Part shown: piece by piece, positions 42,680-55,907 of the stretch | Layout of the letters: each line of letters begins with the position of its first letter | How positions within the stretch are numbered: the stretch's first letter is position 1 | DNA from: Streptomyces sp. DH5 | GTDB lineage: Bacteria > Actinomycetota > Actinomycetes > Streptomycetales > Streptomycetaceae | NCBI RefSeq assembly: GCF_020873915.1 | Contig: NZ_JAHWGP010000009.1 | Span: forward strand, 62,001-126,000 | DNA: 64,000 nucleotides | Reading direction: 5' to 3' | The notes under the pieces: model-generated | Told to the model about the DNA's origin: nothing | What the model saw: the letters and a program-made list of their open reading frames with translations, nothing else | Database searches by the model: none | Position numbers and translations under genes: made by a program

Positions 42680-44110
42680 TCAGCCGTTGCGCAGGGCCAC
42701 GTCGTCCAGCAGGAAGCCGGTCTGCAGGGTGTAGTCCTCGGTGGCGGTGAAGGTCAGGGTCACCGTCTGCCCGGCGTACGCCGACAGGTCGACCGACCGC
42801 TGCACGTAACCGCTGCCGGCGTTGACGTTGGACAGGGTGGCGAGGGTGGTGCCGCCGGCCTTCACGGTGAACCGGTCGTAGGCGCGTGAGCCGGATTCGT
42901 CGGTGTCGATGTGCAGCCAGTAGACGAGCGACGCCTGGGTGCACCCGGACGGGACGGTCACCGTCTGGCTGATCGACTCGGTGCTCGTGGACCCGTTCCC
43001 GCCGAGCCAGGCGAACCGGGTGCCGCCGTGGGGTGCCTGGCCGGAGTGGGCGCCGATGGTGGCGGTGCTCCCGGTCCACGGCGAGGTCCCGCTCTCGAAC
43101 CCGCCGTTGCCGACGGCGCCGGCGGTGTCGCACGTGCCGCCGGTGCCGGTGTTCACGGCCCGCTGCCACAGGGTGTACGCGATCCCGTCGGACGCGCGGT
43201 CGAGACCGGTGGTGTTGATGTTGGTCAGGGTGTCGCAGGACCGGTGGTAGCACGGGTCGTACGCGGACCCCGAGGTGCCGCCCCACTTGGCGGCCTGTGC
43301 GGAGGTCTTGCGGGCGCTCGCGCCCATGGCGTACCCGGAGGTCGGGATGCCGTACTGCTCGAAGGGGTAGTCGTCGCTGCGGCCGGCGCCCTCGGTGTTC
43401 TCCTCCGGCTGGAGGCCGAGGGAGTCCCAGTACGCCTTCATCGGCGCGGCGGCCGCGGAGGTGATGTGGTTGATGAAGTAGCCGCCGTTGGTGGAGGCGA
43501 TCATGTCGAAGTTGTAGTACGACTTGATCTTCGCGCGCTCGGTGGAGGGCAGCGAACGCACGTAGAAGTCGGACCCGTTGAGTCCCTGCTCCTCGTCGGT
43601 CCACCAGGCGAAGCGGACCCGGTTGCGCATGTCCGGGTTCTGCTGGGCCAGCGTCAGGGCGTTCTCGAGCAGCGCGGCGGACCCGGAGCCGTTGTCGTTC
43701 ATGCCGGGGCCGGAGGAGACGCCGTCGAGGTGGGCGCCGAACATGTAGACGTTGTTCGCGTCGCCCTTGGGCCATTCGGCGATCAGGTTGGGCCCGGCCC
43801 CGCTGGTGCAGCCGGAGGTGCAGGGCTGCTCGGTGACGGTGTAACCGGCGGCCTGGAGCTTGCCCTTCACGTAGGCGACGGAGTCGCGGTACCCCTGTCC
43901 GGTGGAGCGGCGGTTCCCGCCGTTGCGCGCGGCGATGGCGCTCAGTTCGTTGAGGTGTGCCTTGACCTTGTTGACGTCGACGTCGGGTGCGGCGGCGGCG
44001 GCGGTCGCGGCGGGCGCGGTGCTCGTGGAATCGGCTGCTGCGGCGGGGAGTGTTCCGCAGCCCAGCACGACGGCGAGCGAGACGCTCGCCACGGCGAATC
44101 TTCGTTTCAC
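42680..44110 (-). CDS. Secreted M28 zinc aminopeptidase with C-terminal P-domain-like module
   Basis: A 476-aa exported peptidase like the S. griseus aminopeptidase. Signal peptide about 1-26, then an M28 catalytic domain with zinc ligands in FGAHLDG and MNDNGSG, catalytic Glu in WWTDEEQGL, and CYHRSCDT toward its end. From about residue 330 a beta-rich carbohydrate-binding or P-like domain follows (NGGFESG...[10 protein letters not shown]). GTG 44110 has GAGGAG 5 nt upstream. It releases N-terminal amino acids from peptides outside the cell. Confidence 0.94.
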   Translation of the reverse strand: MKRRFAVASVSLAVVLGCGTLPAAAADSTSTAPAATAAAAAPDVDVNKVKAHLNELSAIAARNGGNRRSTGQGYRDSVAYVKGKLQAAGYTVTEQPCTSGCTSGAGPNLIAEWPKGDANNVYMFGAHLDGVSSGPGMNDNGSGSAALLENALTLAQQNPDMRNRVRFAWWTDEEQGLNGSDFYVRSLPSTERAKIKSYYNFDMIASTNGGYFINHITSAAAAPMKAYWDSLGLQPEENTEGAGRSDDYPFEQYGIPTSGYAMGASARKTSAQAAKWGGTSGSAYDPCYHRSCDTLTNINTTGLDRASDGIAYTLWQRAVNTGTGGTCDTAGAVGNGGFESGTSPWTGSTATIGAHSGQAPHGGTRFAWLGGNGSTSTESISQTVTVPSGCTQASLVYWLHIDTDESGSRAYDRFTVKAGGTTLATLSNVNAGSGYVQRSVDLSAYAGQTVTLTFTATEDYTLQTGFLLDDVALRNG

Positions 44111-44294
44111 CTGGTCTCCTCGGGAGGTGGCTGTGGGGTGAGCCACGCAAGGATTGACATGGCATGTGCATGCCTGAGCGCCGAGAAGAATCACAGCGTT
44201 GGTTGATCCCGTCAACGGAACGGGCGCGGTCATACCCAGGTTGTCCGAAAGTGGCACACGGGGTCCGCTATGCGGACGTGACGGTCGGTTGATG

Positions 44295-44372
44295 CGCCCC
44301 CGCCGCCCTTTCCCGTCCCGGAACCGGAGCTCCGCCCCCGGAGGACGGGAACGCGAAGGGGCGGCGGGGGCG
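44295..44372 (-). terminator. Large hairpin downstream of fumB
   Basis: A 14-bp perfect outer stem (CGCCCCCGCCGCCC and complement) plus an inner CCCGTCC/GGACGGG stem span 78 bp, starting 40 bp past the fumB stop. It probably ends fumB transcription before the aminopeptidase promoter. Confidence 0.75.
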
Positions 44373-44412
44373 AAAAACGCCGTCCCGCCGCCCCGAGTCC
44401 GCCGGCCGCCCG

Positions 44413-46083
<1,671 letters not shown>

Positions 46084-46238
46084 CTCGCCCATTCCTCACT
46101 CGACGGAAGACCGCCCGCCTCCGTCGGCGGGCGCCGACCAGCCTAGGACCTGCCGTCGGCGGCGCCCCTGTGAGGTTGTCCTCAGTTGCCCGTCCCCGAG
46201 GGTAGTCGCGATCTATCGCGTTTGGGTACGCTGCTGTC

Positions 46239-46934
46239 GTGGACCTTCAGAAGCACGCCCAGCAGCCGGACACGGCACCGCGGACGGCCGAGCTGCGCGC
46301 CTCCGACGCCGACCGGGACCGTATCGCCGACCTCCTGCGCGAGGCCCTCGCCGAGGGCCGCCTGACCGCCGACGAGCACGCGGAGCGCGTGGAGGGCGTG
46401 CTGGCCGCCAAGACGGTGGGGGAGCTGGACGTGTTCGTCCAGGACCTGCCGATAGCCCACCCGCGAGCAGCGGCACACGCCCCCGCGTCCCACCGGCCCG
46501 CCGCCGGCGCGATCCCGATGGACCCCGACGACAACGTGGTCGCGGTGTTCAGCGCCGCCACCCGCAGGGGTCGCTGGCGGACCGGCCGCCGCATCCACGC
46601 CTACGCGATCTTCGGCAGCGTCGAGATCGACCTCAGCGAGGCCATGTTCGACCACCAGCAGGTCATGATCAAGGCGTTCTCCGTCTTCGGCAGCGTCGAG
46701 ATCCGCGTCCCGGAGAACGTGTCGCTGCGCGGCACGGGCGGTGGTGTGCTCGGTTCCTTCGAGGTGGACACACTGGACGCGACCGACGAGGAGGCACCGG
46801 TGGTCTTCGTCGACGGGTGGGCGGTGCTGGGCAGTGTGGAGGCGCGGCCCCGCCGGGGGAAGCTCGTCGCGGACATCATGGACCGGGTGCACCGCACGGT
46901 CGGCAAGAGCATGCGCAAGCACCTCGGGCACTGA
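46239..46934 (+). CDS. DUF1707 and cell-wall-active-antibiotics-response-like (LiaF-type) protein
   Basis: A 231-aa protein with an N-terminal DUF1707 domain (LRASDADRDRIADLLREALAEGRLT) and a C-terminal beta-solenoid like LiaF/DUF2154 (repeated FGSVEI, FGSVEIRVPE, LGSVEA). There is no membrane helix, unlike many relatives. The family is linked to envelope-stress sensing; the role here is unproven. GTG 46239 follows a -10-like TACGCT by 6 nt, so the mRNA may be leaderless. Confidence 0.88.
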   Translation: MDLQKHAQQPDTAPRTAELRASDADRDRIADLLREALAEGRLTADEHAERVEGVLAAKTVGELDVFVQDLPIAHPRAAAHAPASHRPAAGAIPMDPDDNVVAVFSAATRRGRWRTGRRIHAYAIFGSVEIDLSEAMFDHQQVMIKAFSVFGSVEIRVPENVSLRGTGGGVLGSFEVDTLDATDEEAPVVFVDGWAVLGSVEARPRRGKLVADIMDRVHRTVGKSMRKHLGH

Positions 46935-47050
46935 CCCGCCGACTCCGGTGCGGGCGGAGCCCGTTGGGAACTCAGTGCATAGGCTCGCGCACATCGGGTA
47001 AGCCTTGCTGCATCGTGTCTCGCTTGCGAAGCCGTCGTCAGGAGTAGACC

Positions 47051-47425
47051 GTGCTGCAACCGCCGCATTCGTCCCTGCAGGTCGCCGCCGTTCCGGACCG
47101 GCGAGCAGCAGCGCGGGACAGGGACCAGGACGCGCCCTGGCACACCGAGGCGGTGTGCCGGCGCGACGAGGCGGGGCTGTTCTTCGCACCGTCGAAAGAG
47201 CCCACCGCCGCCCGGCTCTCCCGCGAGGAGGCGGCCAAGCGGGTCTGCGCCCGCTGTCCGGTCATGGTCGAGTGCCGCGAACACGCCCTGCTCCAGCCGG
47301 AACCGTACGGCGTCTGGGGCGGCCTCACCGCCGCCGAACGCCGCGTGGTCCTCGCCCGCCGCAGGCGCCGCGACATGGAACTGAAGAAGACGGCCCGCCA
47401 GAGCCGCATACCCGCGGCGGGCTGA
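47051..47425 (+). CDS. wblI: WhiB-like iron-sulphur transcription factor
   Basis: A 124-aa Wbl protein: four cluster cysteines (VCRRDE, then VCARCPVMVEC), the GVWGG turn and a basic C-terminal tail for DNA contact. Wbl proteins bind 4Fe-4S clusters and usually work with the principal sigma factor. GTG 47051 has AGGAG 6 nt upstream. The symbol rests on my recollection that the Wbl gene between fumB and glpX in S. coelicolor is wblI (SCO5046). Its function is poorly known. Confidence 0.88.
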   Translation: MLQPPHSSLQVAAVPDRRAAARDRDQDAPWHTEAVCRRDEAGLFFAPSKEPTAARLSREEAAKRVCARCPVMVECREHALLQPEPYGVWGGLTAAERRVVLARRRRRDMELKKTARQSRIPAAG

Positions 47426-47441
47426 CCCCCGCACCCGGGAA

Positions 47442-47471
47442 GGGGCGCCCTCTCCGCACAGAGGCCGCCCC
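47442..47471. terminator. Possible terminator between wblI and glpX
   Basis: Inverted repeat GGGGCG-C-CCTCT / AGAGG-C-CGCCCC with one internal mismatch, 17 bp past the wblI stop and between convergent genes. Confidence 0.5.
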
Positions 47472-47600
47472 CCTCAGAGCACCGGCCCCACGGGCGCTCC
47501 GCGTTCCGCACAGGGGGCTTTCCGCCGCCGGTCCGGTTCACTCCCCAGGGGCGCGGGGAACTGCGCGCTCAGCCACAACCCACCCGCACCCGACGGAGTC

Positions 47601-48635
47601 TCACTGCGCCCGGTCGAAATCCACCGCGCTGTAAGCCCTCAGCTTGCTGAGCCGGTGCTCGGAGTCGATCCTCCGCACCGTCCCCGACTTCGACCGCATC
47701 ACGATCGAGTCCGTCGTCGCCGTCTCCGACCGGTACCGCACACCGCGCAGCAGCTCACCGTCGGTGATCCCCGTCGCCACGAAGAACACGTTGTCCCCGG
47801 TGACCAGGTCCTCCGTGGTCAGCACCCGGTCGAGGTCGTGCCCCGCGTCGACCGCACGCTGCCGCTCCTCCTCGTCCTTGGGCCACAGCTTGCCCTGGAT
47901 CGTGCCGCCCAGGCACTTCACCGCGCAGGCCGAGATGATGCCCTCGGGGGTGCCGCCGACACCGAGCAGCAGGTCGATGCCGGTGCCCTCGCGCAGCGCG
48001 AGGATCGAGCCGGCCACGTCGCCGTCGGAGATCAGCTTGATGCGCGCGCCGGTCTCCCGGATCTCCTTGATGATGCCCTCGTGCCGCGGCCGGTCCAGGA
48101 TCACCACGGTGACGTCCTCGGGGGTGACCCGCTTCGCCTTGGCGACCCGCCGGATGTTCACGTTCACCGGGGCGTTGATGTCGACGAAGTCGGCCGCCTC
48201 CGGTCCGGTGACCAGCTTGTCCATGTAGAACACGGCCGAGGGGTCGAACATCGAGCCCCGCTCGGCGGCGGCCAGCACCGCGATGGCGTTCGTCATGCCC
48301 TTGGCGGTCAGCGTGGTGCCGTCGATCGGGTCGACGGCGATGTCGCACTCCGGTCCGGTCCCGTCGCCCACACGCTCCCCGTTGAAGAGCATCGGGGCTT
48401 CGTCCTTCTCGCCCTCGCCGATGACGACGACGCCGTTCATGGAGACGGTGGAGACGAGCGTGCGCATGGCACGCACCGCGGCACCGTCGGCGCCGTTCTT
48501 GTCGCCGCGCCCTACCCAGCGGCCGGCGGCCATCGCCGCGGCCTCGGTGACCCGTACGAGTTCCAGGGCGAGGTTGCGGTCGGGGGCCTCGGAGGGAACA
48601 TCGAGCTCGGACGGCAAGTGATGGTGTTCGGTCAT
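47601..48635 (-). CDS. glpX: Class II fructose-1,6-bisphosphatase
   Basis: A 344-aa GlpX-type phosphatase that converts fructose 1,6-bisphosphate to fructose 6-phosphate in gluconeogenesis. Landmarks: [13 protein letters not shown] and [10 protein letters not shown] (metal binding), and [10 protein letters not shown]. Length fits the actinobacterial enzymes, which are normally the only FBPase. The ATG at 48635 has a weak AGGTGCG-like upstream site. It is a single-gene unit divergent from the DUF4245 gene. Confidence 0.95.
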   Translation of the reverse strand: MTEHHHLPSELDVPSEAPDRNLALELVRVTEAAAMAAGRWVGRGDKNGADGAAVRAMRTLVSTVSMNGVVVIGEGEKDEAPMLFNGERVGDGTGPECDIAVDPIDGTTLTAKGMTNAIAVLAAAERGSMFDPSAVFYMDKLVTGPEAADFVDINAPVNVNIRRVAKAKRVTPEDVTVVILDRPRHEGIIKEIRETGARIKLISDGDVAGSILALREGTGIDLLLGVGGTPEGIISACAVKCLGGTIQGKLWPKDEEERQRAVDAGHDLDRVLTTEDLVTGDNVFFVATGITDGELLRGVRYRSETATTDSIVMRSKSGTVRRIDSEHRLSKLRAYSAVDFDRAQ

Positions 48636-48761
48636 CGGAGCGCACCTTTCTGTACGACGACGGCCGGATGAGGGTATGGGTCACGACTCTATCGCCAGGC
48701 AGACAGAATGAGCAGGGGCCCCCACGGATGAGCGCTCCGGGCGCCTGCGACGATAGGGGGC

Positions 48762-49286
48762 GTGGCAGGAACGAACAGCATGCAGAAAACGGCCAGGGAC
48801 ATGATCCTTTCCCTGGCTGTCATCGTGCTCGTGGCGGGAGTGGTCTGGCTGCTCAACGCGCAGGAGGACGGCGACCCCGACCTCAAGCGGGTCGACTACC
48901 GGGTCGACCTGCTCACCGCCCGCCGGGCCGCCCCGTATCCCGTGGCCGCTCCCGTCGGCCTGCCGGAGGAGTGGAAGCCCACCTCCGTGCGCTTCCGGGG
49001 TGCCGAAGCCGACGCCTGGCACCTCGGCTACCACGCCCCGGACGGGCAGTACGTGGCGGTCGAGCAGTCCACGGACAAGCGGGCGGTGTTCATCAGGAGC
49101 AAGACGCAGGGCGCCGAGAAGACCGACGTCACCCAGCGGATCGGCGGCGAGACGTGGACGCGGTACGAGGGCGACCACTACGACGCGCTCGTCCTGGAGG
49201 GCACCGAGGGCTCGACCACCCTCGTGACGGGAAGCGGGTCGTTCGGGCAGCTGACGAAGATGGCCGAGGCGCTGCGCACCGAGTGA
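48762..49286 (+). CDS. DUF4245 membrane-anchored protein
   Basis: A 174-aa protein with one N-terminal membrane helix (about 15-32) and an extracytoplasmic domain of the DUF4245 family (VDYRVDLLTARRAAPYPV, PEEWKPTSVRF). Function is unknown; the family is confined to actinobacteria and commonly lies beside glpX. GTG 48762 is used; ATG 48780 would remove six residues. Confidence 0.88.
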   Translation: MAGTNSMQKTARDMILSLAVIVLVAGVVWLLNAQEDGDPDLKRVDYRVDLLTARRAAPYPVAAPVGLPEEWKPTSVRFRGAEADAWHLGYHAPDGQYVAVEQSTDKRAVFIRSKTQGAEKTDVTQRIGGETWTRYEGDHYDALVLEGTEGSTTLVTGSGSFGQLTKMAEALRTE

Positions 49287-49299
49287 GCGCGCGTGGCGA

Positions 49300-49347
49300 A
49301 GGGGCGGGGTTCCGCCGGATCGACCGATCCGGTGGAACCCCGCCCCT
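49300..49347. terminator. Bidirectional terminator between DUF4245 and nitroreductase genes
   Basis: A 23-bp stem (AGGGGCGGGGTTCCGCCGG continuing ATCG, one G-T wobble) with a short loop, between two convergent genes. Confidence 0.9.
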
Positions 49348-49365
49348 CGTGCGCCGTACGCGGGG

Positions 49366-49956
49366 TCAGACCGTGGTGACGACCTGCTCGAACTCCAGGC
49401 GCGGGCTGCGCGGGAACCAGGCGTCGGGGCCGGGGCGGCCGATGTTGACGACCATCAGCGGGGTGTGGTCGTCGTCCAGGAACTCCTTGCGCAGGCCCTC
49501 GAAGTCGAGGCCGGTCATGGGTCCGGCGGCCAGTCCGGCGGCACGGACGCCGATGATGAAGTACGCGGCCTGGAGGGCGGCGTTCAGGGCGGCGGAGCTC
49601 TCCCGGACCGGGCGCTCACCGAAGAAGGCGTCCTTGGCCTGCGGGAAGTGCGGGAAGAGCTGCGGCAGCTCCTCGTGGAACTCGTTGTCCGCGGACAGGA
49701 TCGCGGCCAGCGGGGCGGCGGCCGTCTTCGACCGGTTGCCCTCGGACAGGTGCCGCACGAGACGCTCACGGGCCTCGGGGGAGCGCACCAGCGTGACGCG
49801 CAGCGGCGACTGGTTCATGGACGTGGGGCCGTACTTGACCAGGTCGTAGATCGCCCGCACCTGCTCGTCGGTCACCGGCTCGTCGGTGAACGTGTTGGCG
49901 GTGCGCGCCTCGCGGAACAGCAGGTCCTGGGCGGCGGCGTCGAGAAGGAGAGACAT
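49366..49956 (-). CDS. Nitroreductase-family protein (malonic semialdehyde reductase RutE-like)
   Basis: A 196-aa FMN-dependent nitroreductase-fold enzyme of the HadB/RutE subfamily: FREARTANTFTDEPVT, the FMN-binding GPTSMNQSPLR, and AAGLAAGPMTGLD. RutE reduces malonic semialdehyde in pyrimidine breakdown. No other rut gene is nearby, so a general quinone or nitro-reductase role is equally possible. ATG 49956 has AGAGG 8 nt upstream and matches the family N terminus. Confidence 0.9.
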   Translation of the reverse strand: MSLLLDAAAQDLLFREARTANTFTDEPVTDEQVRAIYDLVKYGPTSMNQSPLRVTLVRSPEARERLVRHLSEGNRSKTAAAPLAAILSADNEFHEELPQLFPHFPQAKDAFFGERPVRESSAALNAALQAAYFIIGVRAAGLAAGPMTGLDFEGLRKEFLDDDHTPLMVVNIGRPGPDAWFPRSPRLEFEQVVTTV

Positions 49957-50088
49957 ACGTGAACCTCTTGCGGGGGTGCGTCGGCCCGGGGCCCGTGCGG
50001 GCACCACGAACCTGATGACGCACTCGACCGTACGCCCGTGAGGTTCAATGTTCAACTAAATCCGGAGGGTGGTGATCCATTTCACGGA

Positions 50089-50355
50089 TCAGCCCTCGCG
50101 GCCGCCCCTCCCGTCGCCGTCCTCCCCGGCCTCCTCCGCCAGCGCCGCGTCCAGCCGCGCCCGCGCCCCCTCCAGCCAGCGCCGGCACACCCTGGCAAGC
50201 TCCTCGCCGCGCTCCCAGAGCGCGAGGGACTCCTCCAGCGTCGTACCGCCCGCCTCGAGGCGCCGTACGACGTCGATCAGCTCGTCCCGCGCCTGCTCGT
50301 ACCCGAGCGTCTCGGCCGCCACCTGCTCGGACTCCGTCTCCGTGTTGCTCGTCAT
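50089..50355 (-). CDS. xseB: Exodeoxyribonuclease VII small subunit
   Basis: An 88-aa XseB protein with the family helix pair ([36 protein letters not shown]). It binds the large subunit to form exonuclease VII, which degrades single-stranded DNA to oligonucleotides. It starts 10 bp after xseA on the same strand, as is usual. Confidence 0.94.
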   Translation of the reverse strand: MTSNTETESEQVAAETLGYEQARDELIDVVRRLEAGGTTLEESLALWERGEELARVCRRWLEGARARLDAALAEEAGEDGDGRGGREG

Positions 50356-50365
50356 TCCGCCCACC

Positions 50366-51574
50366 CTACGCATCGACCCGGACTGTGAACTCGCCCTCGG
50401 ACACCCGCGCCCGCAGCACCTCACCGGCCTCCACCTCGCCCGGAGCGCGCACCGCGTGCCCGTCCGGCCGCTGGAGCACCGCGTACCCGCGCTTCAGGGT
50501 CGCGGCGGGGGAGAGGGCCACCACCCGCGCGTGGGTGTGCGTCAGCTCGGACTCGGCCCGGTCCAGCTGGTGCCGCAGCGAACGCCGCCCCCGCTCCAGC
50601 AGCGCCGTGACCTCCTCGGCCCGGGCGTCGATCATCCGGTGCGGGTCCTGTACCGAGGGCCGGGCCAGCGCGTGCGCCAGCCCGCGCTCCTCCCGTTCCA
50701 GCAGCGCCTCCACGCAGCGCCGCGCGCGGTCGCGCAGCATCCGCACCCGCTCGTACTCCTCCCCCACGTCCGGCACCACCTTCTTCGCGGCGTCCGTCGG
50801 CGTCGAGGCGCGCAGGTCGGCGACGTGGTCGAGGAGCGGATTGTCCGGCTCGTGCCCGATCGCCGAGACGACCGGCGTACGGCACGCCGCCACCGCCCGC
50901 ACCAGCTGCTCGTCGGAGAACGGCAGCAGGTCCTCCACGCTGCCGCCGCCCCGCGCGACGACGATCACGTCCACGTCGTCGATCGCGTCCAGCTCCTTCA
51001 CGGCCTGGACGACCTGCGGTACCGCGTGCACCCCCTGCACGGCCACGTTGCGCACCTCGAAGCGGACGGCCGGCCAGCGGCGCCGCGCGTTCTCCAGCAC
51101 GTCCCGCTCGGCCGCCGAGGCCCGCCCGCACACCAGGCCGATCAGCTGCGGCAGGAACGGCAGCGGCTTCTTGCGCTCCGGCGCGAAGAGCCCCTCGCGC
51201 GCGAGGGACTGCTTCAGCTGCTCGAGGCGCGCCAGCAGCTCACCCACCCCCACCGGCTTGATCTCCGCGGCGCGCAGCGACAGCTGCCCGCGCGGCGCGT
51301 ACCACTCCGGCTTGCAGTGCACCACCACCCGCGCGCCCTCGCTCACCACGTCGGCGACGGCGTCGAACACCTGCCGGTAGCAGGTCACGCCCACCGAGAC
51401 GTCGTACGAGGGGTCGCGCAGGGTCAGGAACACCACCCCGGCACCGGGCCGCCGCGACAGCTGGGTGATCTGCCCCTCCACCCAGACCGCGCCGAGCCGG
51501 TCGATCCACCCGCCGATGAGCCGCGACACCTCCCCGACCGGGATGGGAGCTTCCGCAGACGTGTTGACAGCCAT
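50366..51574 (-). CDS. xseA: Exodeoxyribonuclease VII large subunit
   Basis: A 402-aa catalytic subunit. The N-terminal OB-fold ([21 protein letters not shown]) binds DNA, and the catalytic domain has [15 protein letters not shown] and [22 protein letters not shown], with the expected Asp and His residues. A C-terminal helical region closes with the [10 protein letters not shown] motif. It acts with XseB on single-stranded DNA in mismatch repair. It is divergent from ispH across about 75 bp. Confidence 0.95.
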   Translation of the reverse strand: MAVNTSAEAPIPVGEVSRLIGGWIDRLGAVWVEGQITQLSRRPGAGVVFLTLRDPSYDVSVGVTCYRQVFDAVADVVSEGARVVVHCKPEWYAPRGQLSLRAAEIKPVGVGELLARLEQLKQSLAREGLFAPERKKPLPFLPQLIGLVCGRASAAERDVLENARRRWPAVRFEVRNVAVQGVHAVPQVVQAVKELDAIDDVDVIVVARGGGSVEDLLPFSDEQLVRAVAACRTPVVSAIGHEPDNPLLDHVADLRASTPTDAAKKVVPDVGEEYERVRMLRDRARRCVEALLEREERGLAHALARPSVQDPHRMIDARAEEVTALLERGRRSLRHQLDRAESELTHTHARVVALSPAATLKRGYAVLQRPDGHAVRAPGEVEAGEVLRARVSEGEFTVRVDA

Positions 51575-51649
51575 GTCCGCGAGAGTAGTGCGCCCCACCG
51601 ACAACGCACCGTGACCGGGCCTCCCGGACCCGGCCCTTACGATGGGGGC

Positions 51650-52666
51650 ATGACCGCTTCGCCTGGCCGCCGTGTCCTGCTCGCCGCCCCCCGTGGCTAC
51701 TGCGCGGGTGTGGACCGCGCCGTGATCGCCGTCGAGAAGGCCCTGGAGCAGTACGGGGCCCCCGTCTACGTCCGGCACGAGATCGTGCACAACAAGTACG
51801 TCGTGCAGACCCTGGAGAAGAAGGGCGCGATCTTCGTCGAACGGACGGAGGAGGTCCCCCCGGGCAACATCGTGATGTTCTCCGCGCACGGCGTCGCCCC
51901 GGTCGTCCACGAGGAGGCCGAGCGCGGCCGGCTCGCCACCATCGACGCCACCTGCCCGCTGGTCACCAAGGTCCACAAGGAAGCCGTCCGCTTCGCCAGC
52001 GACGACTACGACATCCTCCTGATCGGCCACGAGGGCCACGAGGAGGTCATCGGCACCTCCGGCGAGGCCCCCGACCACATCCAGCTCGTCGACGGACCCG
52101 GCGACGTCGCCAAGGTCGAGGTCCGCGACCCGTCCAAGGTCGTCTGGCTGTCCCAGACCACGCTCTCCGTCGACGAGACCATGGAGACCGTCGACGCCCT
52201 CAAGGAGAAGTTCCCCCAGCTGATCTCCCCGCCCAGCGACGACATCTGCTACGCCACGCAGAACCGTCAGCTCGCGGTCAAGCAGATGGGCGCCGAGGCG
52301 GACCTGGTGATCGTGGTCGGCTCGCGCAACTCCTCCAACTCCAAGCGGCTGGTCGAGGTCGCCAAGATCGCGGGCGCCCGCGCGGCGTACCTGGTGGACT
52401 TCGCCGACGAGATCGACGAGGCCTGGCTGGAGGGCGTCTCCACGGTCGGCGTGACCTCGGGCGCCTCGGTGCCGGAGATCCTGGTCGAGCAGGTCCTCGA
52501 ATGGCTGTCGCGGCGCGGCTTCGAGGACGTCGAGATCGTCAAGGCGGCAGAGGAGTCCATCATCTTCTCCCTGCCGAAGGAGCTGCGCCGCGATCTGCGT
52601 GACGAGGCCGCCGCCCTGGTGGCCGAGCGCGGCGGCACCGGGACCGGTGCGGATTCCGCGAAGTGA
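51650..52666 (+). CDS. ispH: 4-hydroxy-3-methylbut-2-enyl diphosphate reductase
   Basis: A 338-aa IspH (LytB), the last enzyme of the MEP isoprenoid pathway, giving IPP and DMAPP. The three cluster cysteines ([31 protein letters not shown]) and substrate-binding His residues ([17 protein letters not shown]) are present. A -10-like TACGAT ends 6 nt before the ATG, predicting a leaderless mRNA. It supplies the precursors used by the cis-prenyltransferase encoded upstream in this window. Confidence 0.96.
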   Translation: MTASPGRRVLLAAPRGYCAGVDRAVIAVEKALEQYGAPVYVRHEIVHNKYVVQTLEKKGAIFVERTEEVPPGNIVMFSAHGVAPVVHEEAERGRLATIDATCPLVTKVHKEAVRFASDDYDILLIGHEGHEEVIGTSGEAPDHIQLVDGPGDVAKVEVRDPSKVVWLSQTTLSVDETMETVDALKEKFPQLISPPSDDICYATQNRQLAVKQMGAEADLVIVVGSRNSSNSKRLVEVAKIAGARAAYLVDFADEIDEAWLEGVSTVGVTSGASVPEILVEQVLEWLSRRGFEDVEIVKAAEESIIFSLPKELRRDLRDEAAALVAERGGTGTGADSAK

Positions 52667-52736
52667 CCGTGGTGCGGCGGTGGCGGTCGCGGTGGCCGAC
52701 CCCGTGACCGTCCGTCGTACGTCGTAACGTGGAGAC

Positions 52737-53483
52737 ATGCAGATCTTCGGCGTGGACATCGGCGGATCCGGGATCAAGGGTGCCCCGGTCGACCTGGACA
52801 AGGGGGACCTGGCGCAGGAGCGCCACAAGGTCCTCACCCCGCAACCGTCGACCCCGGACGCGGTGGCCGACGGCGTGAAGCAGGTCGTCGACCACTTCGG
52901 CTGGACCGGCCCGGTCGGCGTCACCTTCCCCGGAGTGGTCACCGACGGCACCACGGTCCGCTCGGCGGCCAACGTCGACAAGAGCTGGGTCGGCACCGAC
53001 GCCCGTGTGCTGCTCGGCGGCCGTCTGGACGGCCTGCCGGTGACGGTGGTGAACGACGCGGACGCGGCGGGCATCGCCGAGATGCACTTCGGCGCCGGAC
53101 GCCACCGCAGGGGCACGGTCGTCCTGCTGACCTTCGGCACCGGTATCGGCAGCGCGGTCTTCGCGGACGGCGTCCTCGTCCCCAACACCGAGCTGGGCCA
53201 CCTCGAGCTGGACGGCCACGAGGCGGAGAAGCGGGCCTCCAGCAAGGCCAGGGACGACCACGACCTGTCGTGGGAGCAGTGGGCGCACCGGGTGCAGAAG
53301 TACCTGGCCCACGTGGAGATGCTGTTCTCGCCGGAGCTGTTCATCATCGGCGGCGGCGTCAGCCGGAAGCCCGACAAGTTCCTCCACCACATCAAGGGCA
53401 TCAGGGCGGAGATCGTCCCGGCCCAGCTGCAGAACAACGCGGGCATCGTGGGGGCGGCGATGCGGGCGGCGACGGGCGGCTAG
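52737..53483 (+). CDS. ppgK: Polyphosphate glucokinase
   Basis: A 248-aa ROK-family kinase that phosphorylates glucose using polyphosphate or ATP. It starts [15 protein letters not shown] (phosphate-binding loop), has [18 protein letters not shown], the [13 protein letters not shown] motif, and a second loop IIGGGVSRK. These match PpgK of actinobacteria. A -10-like TAACGT ends 6 nt before the ATG, again suggesting a leaderless transcript. It lies 70 bp after ispH. Confidence 0.95.
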   Translation: MQIFGVDIGGSGIKGAPVDLDKGDLAQERHKVLTPQPSTPDAVADGVKQVVDHFGWTGPVGVTFPGVVTDGTTVRSAANVDKSWVGTDARVLLGGRLDGLPVTVVNDADAAGIAEMHFGAGRHRRGTVVLLTFGTGIGSAVFADGVLVPNTELGHLELDGHEAEKRASSKARDDHDLSWEQWAHRVQKYLAHVEMLFSPELFIIGGGVSRKPDKFLHHIKGIRAEIVPAQLQNNAGIVGAAMRAATGG

Positions 53484-54115
53484 CGGTCCCTCACGGCCGG
53501 GCGGGCCGGGCGGGCCGCCGGGCGACGGTCGGCCTCCCGGACCCGCCTGACCCACCGCACCCTGCGCACGAGCACGATCACCCCCGCGACGAGCGTCCCG
53601 CCGTAGAGCCAGCCCGCCTGGGTGGCGAGGCCCGTCACCATGCCCATCAGCCGGTCGCCGGTGCCCCCGTCACCGGTGCCGGCGACCGGCACCAGCCCCA
53701 CGGCGAAGGCGATCGGCACGACCACGGGCCCGATGAGCACGTCCTCCTCGCGCAGCCACAGCGCGGTCAGCACGCTCACGGGCAGGAACAGCACGCCGTA
53801 CACCGTCTGGGACGCCCCGAACAGCGTCTCGGTGAGCAGCCCGAGCACCAGCATCACCGCCGCGCAGAACAGGCCCCCGCCCAGCCCGGTCAGCCGCGGC
53901 CAGGGCGGCCGCCGGACCGCGGCCGGGGGAGCGGGCCGCCGCTGCGGCACCCGCCCGGCCCGGGCCGCCCGAGGGGACCGTACGACCCCGCCCCCCGCCG
54001 CCCGCCCCGCCTGCGGAGGCAGCGGCGGCTTCCCCGGCCGGGGCTGCCGGGGTGGCCCCGGCGCGGTGTCACGTCGTGGTCCCTGCTGCGTGGGTCGCGT
54101 CCTGTGTTGCTCCAC
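53480..54115 (-). CDS. DUF6542-type small membrane protein
   Basis: A 211-aa protein with a basic Pro/Arg-rich cytoplasmic N terminus (about 1-70) and four hydrophobic segments (about 75-98, 100-120, 125-143, 160-182). The C-terminal tail is basic. It resembles conserved streptomycete proteins next to ychF (DUF6542); function is unknown. Its 3' end overlaps the ppgK stop codon by four bases on the opposite strand. Confidence 0.8.
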   Translation of the reverse strand: MEQHRTRPTQQGPRRDTAPGPPRQPRPGKPPLPPQAGRAAGGGVVRSPRAARAGRVPQRRPAPPAAVRRPPWPRLTGLGGGLFCAAVMLVLGLLTETLFGASQTVYGVLFLPVSVLTALWLREEDVLIGPVVVPIAFAVGLVPVAGTGDGGTGDRLMGMVTGLATQAGWLYGGTLVAGVIVLVRRVRWVRRVREADRRPAARPARPAVRDR

Positions 54116-54298
54116 CGGACCAACTTAGGTCGTTTTATGTGCCGAGCAGTCCGTCAGACACGCCGGGATCCGAAGCCCGGCCGGGCGTCCGGTGCACCGG
54201 CCGGGCGGGCGCGGGCACGCCGTAGACTGGTGGATCGGCCCACTCAGCCCCGTGGGGCCGGTCCTCGCCCCTCATCCTCACGTACGGGAAGTCGCAAC

Positions 54299-55387
<1,089 letters not shown>

Positions 55388-55401
55388 CGCTGTGTCGGTA
55401 C

Positions 55402-55437
55402 CTGTGCCCGACCCGCCTGTCGCTGGGTCGGGCACAG
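55402..55437 (+). terminator. Terminator of ychF
   Basis: Perfect 13-bp stem CTGTGCCCGACCC and complement with a 10-nt loop, 15 bp past the stop codon. Confidence 0.85.
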
Positions 55438-55514
55438 CTGTGTGTCCGCAGTGAGTCCTCGATCCCGCGATGCGGTGACAGCGTTTGGCCGGGCGGCATG
55501 GCGGCGACGCGGTC

Positions 55515-55907
55515 TCAGACCTTGACGACCTCCACGGAAGGGCCGCACAGGAGTGTCAGGTCCTCGGCGTCGGAGGTGAGGACGGTGACCGGCTGGGGCG
55601 CGTTGCGGGCGATGGCGGCGAGAGTGGCATCGATGGCGTACTTGTGGCCGTGAAGGTGATGGGTGCGAAGGAGGACAGCGGCCCGGTCGGTGATCTCCTT
55701 GGTGACGTCGTGAACGTCGACGCGGGAGAGGATCCACTTGATGCGGGCCTGGTGGATGCGCTCGTAGTCGGCCTCAAGCGTGGTCATGGCACTGGTGGCG
55801 ACGCGGACGCCCTCTTCCGACGCCGCCTGGACCAGCGTCACGACGGTGCGGTCCTTGCGGTAGAGCTTCGAGAGTCCTTCGCTGTCGAGCAGGAGGGTGC
55901 CGGGCAT
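55515..55907 (-). CDS. PIN-domain toxin (VapC-like), copy 1
   Basis: A 130-aa PIN ribonuclease with acidic residues D8, E45, D93 and D113 in the expected order. VapC toxins cut RNA, often tRNA or rRNA. Its ATG overlaps the antitoxin stop (TGATG). An ungapped hand alignment gives 62 of 130 residues identical to the VapC-like protein at 56773-57165, including LHGHKYA and TVLTSD, so the two are paralogues. Confidence 0.9.
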   Translation of the reverse strand: MPGTLLLDSEGLSKLYRKDRTVVTLVQAASEEGVRVATSAMTTLEADYERIHQARIKWILSRVDVHDVTKEITDRAAVLLRTHHLHGHKYAIDATLAAIARNAPQPVTVLTSDAEDLTLLCGPSVEVVKV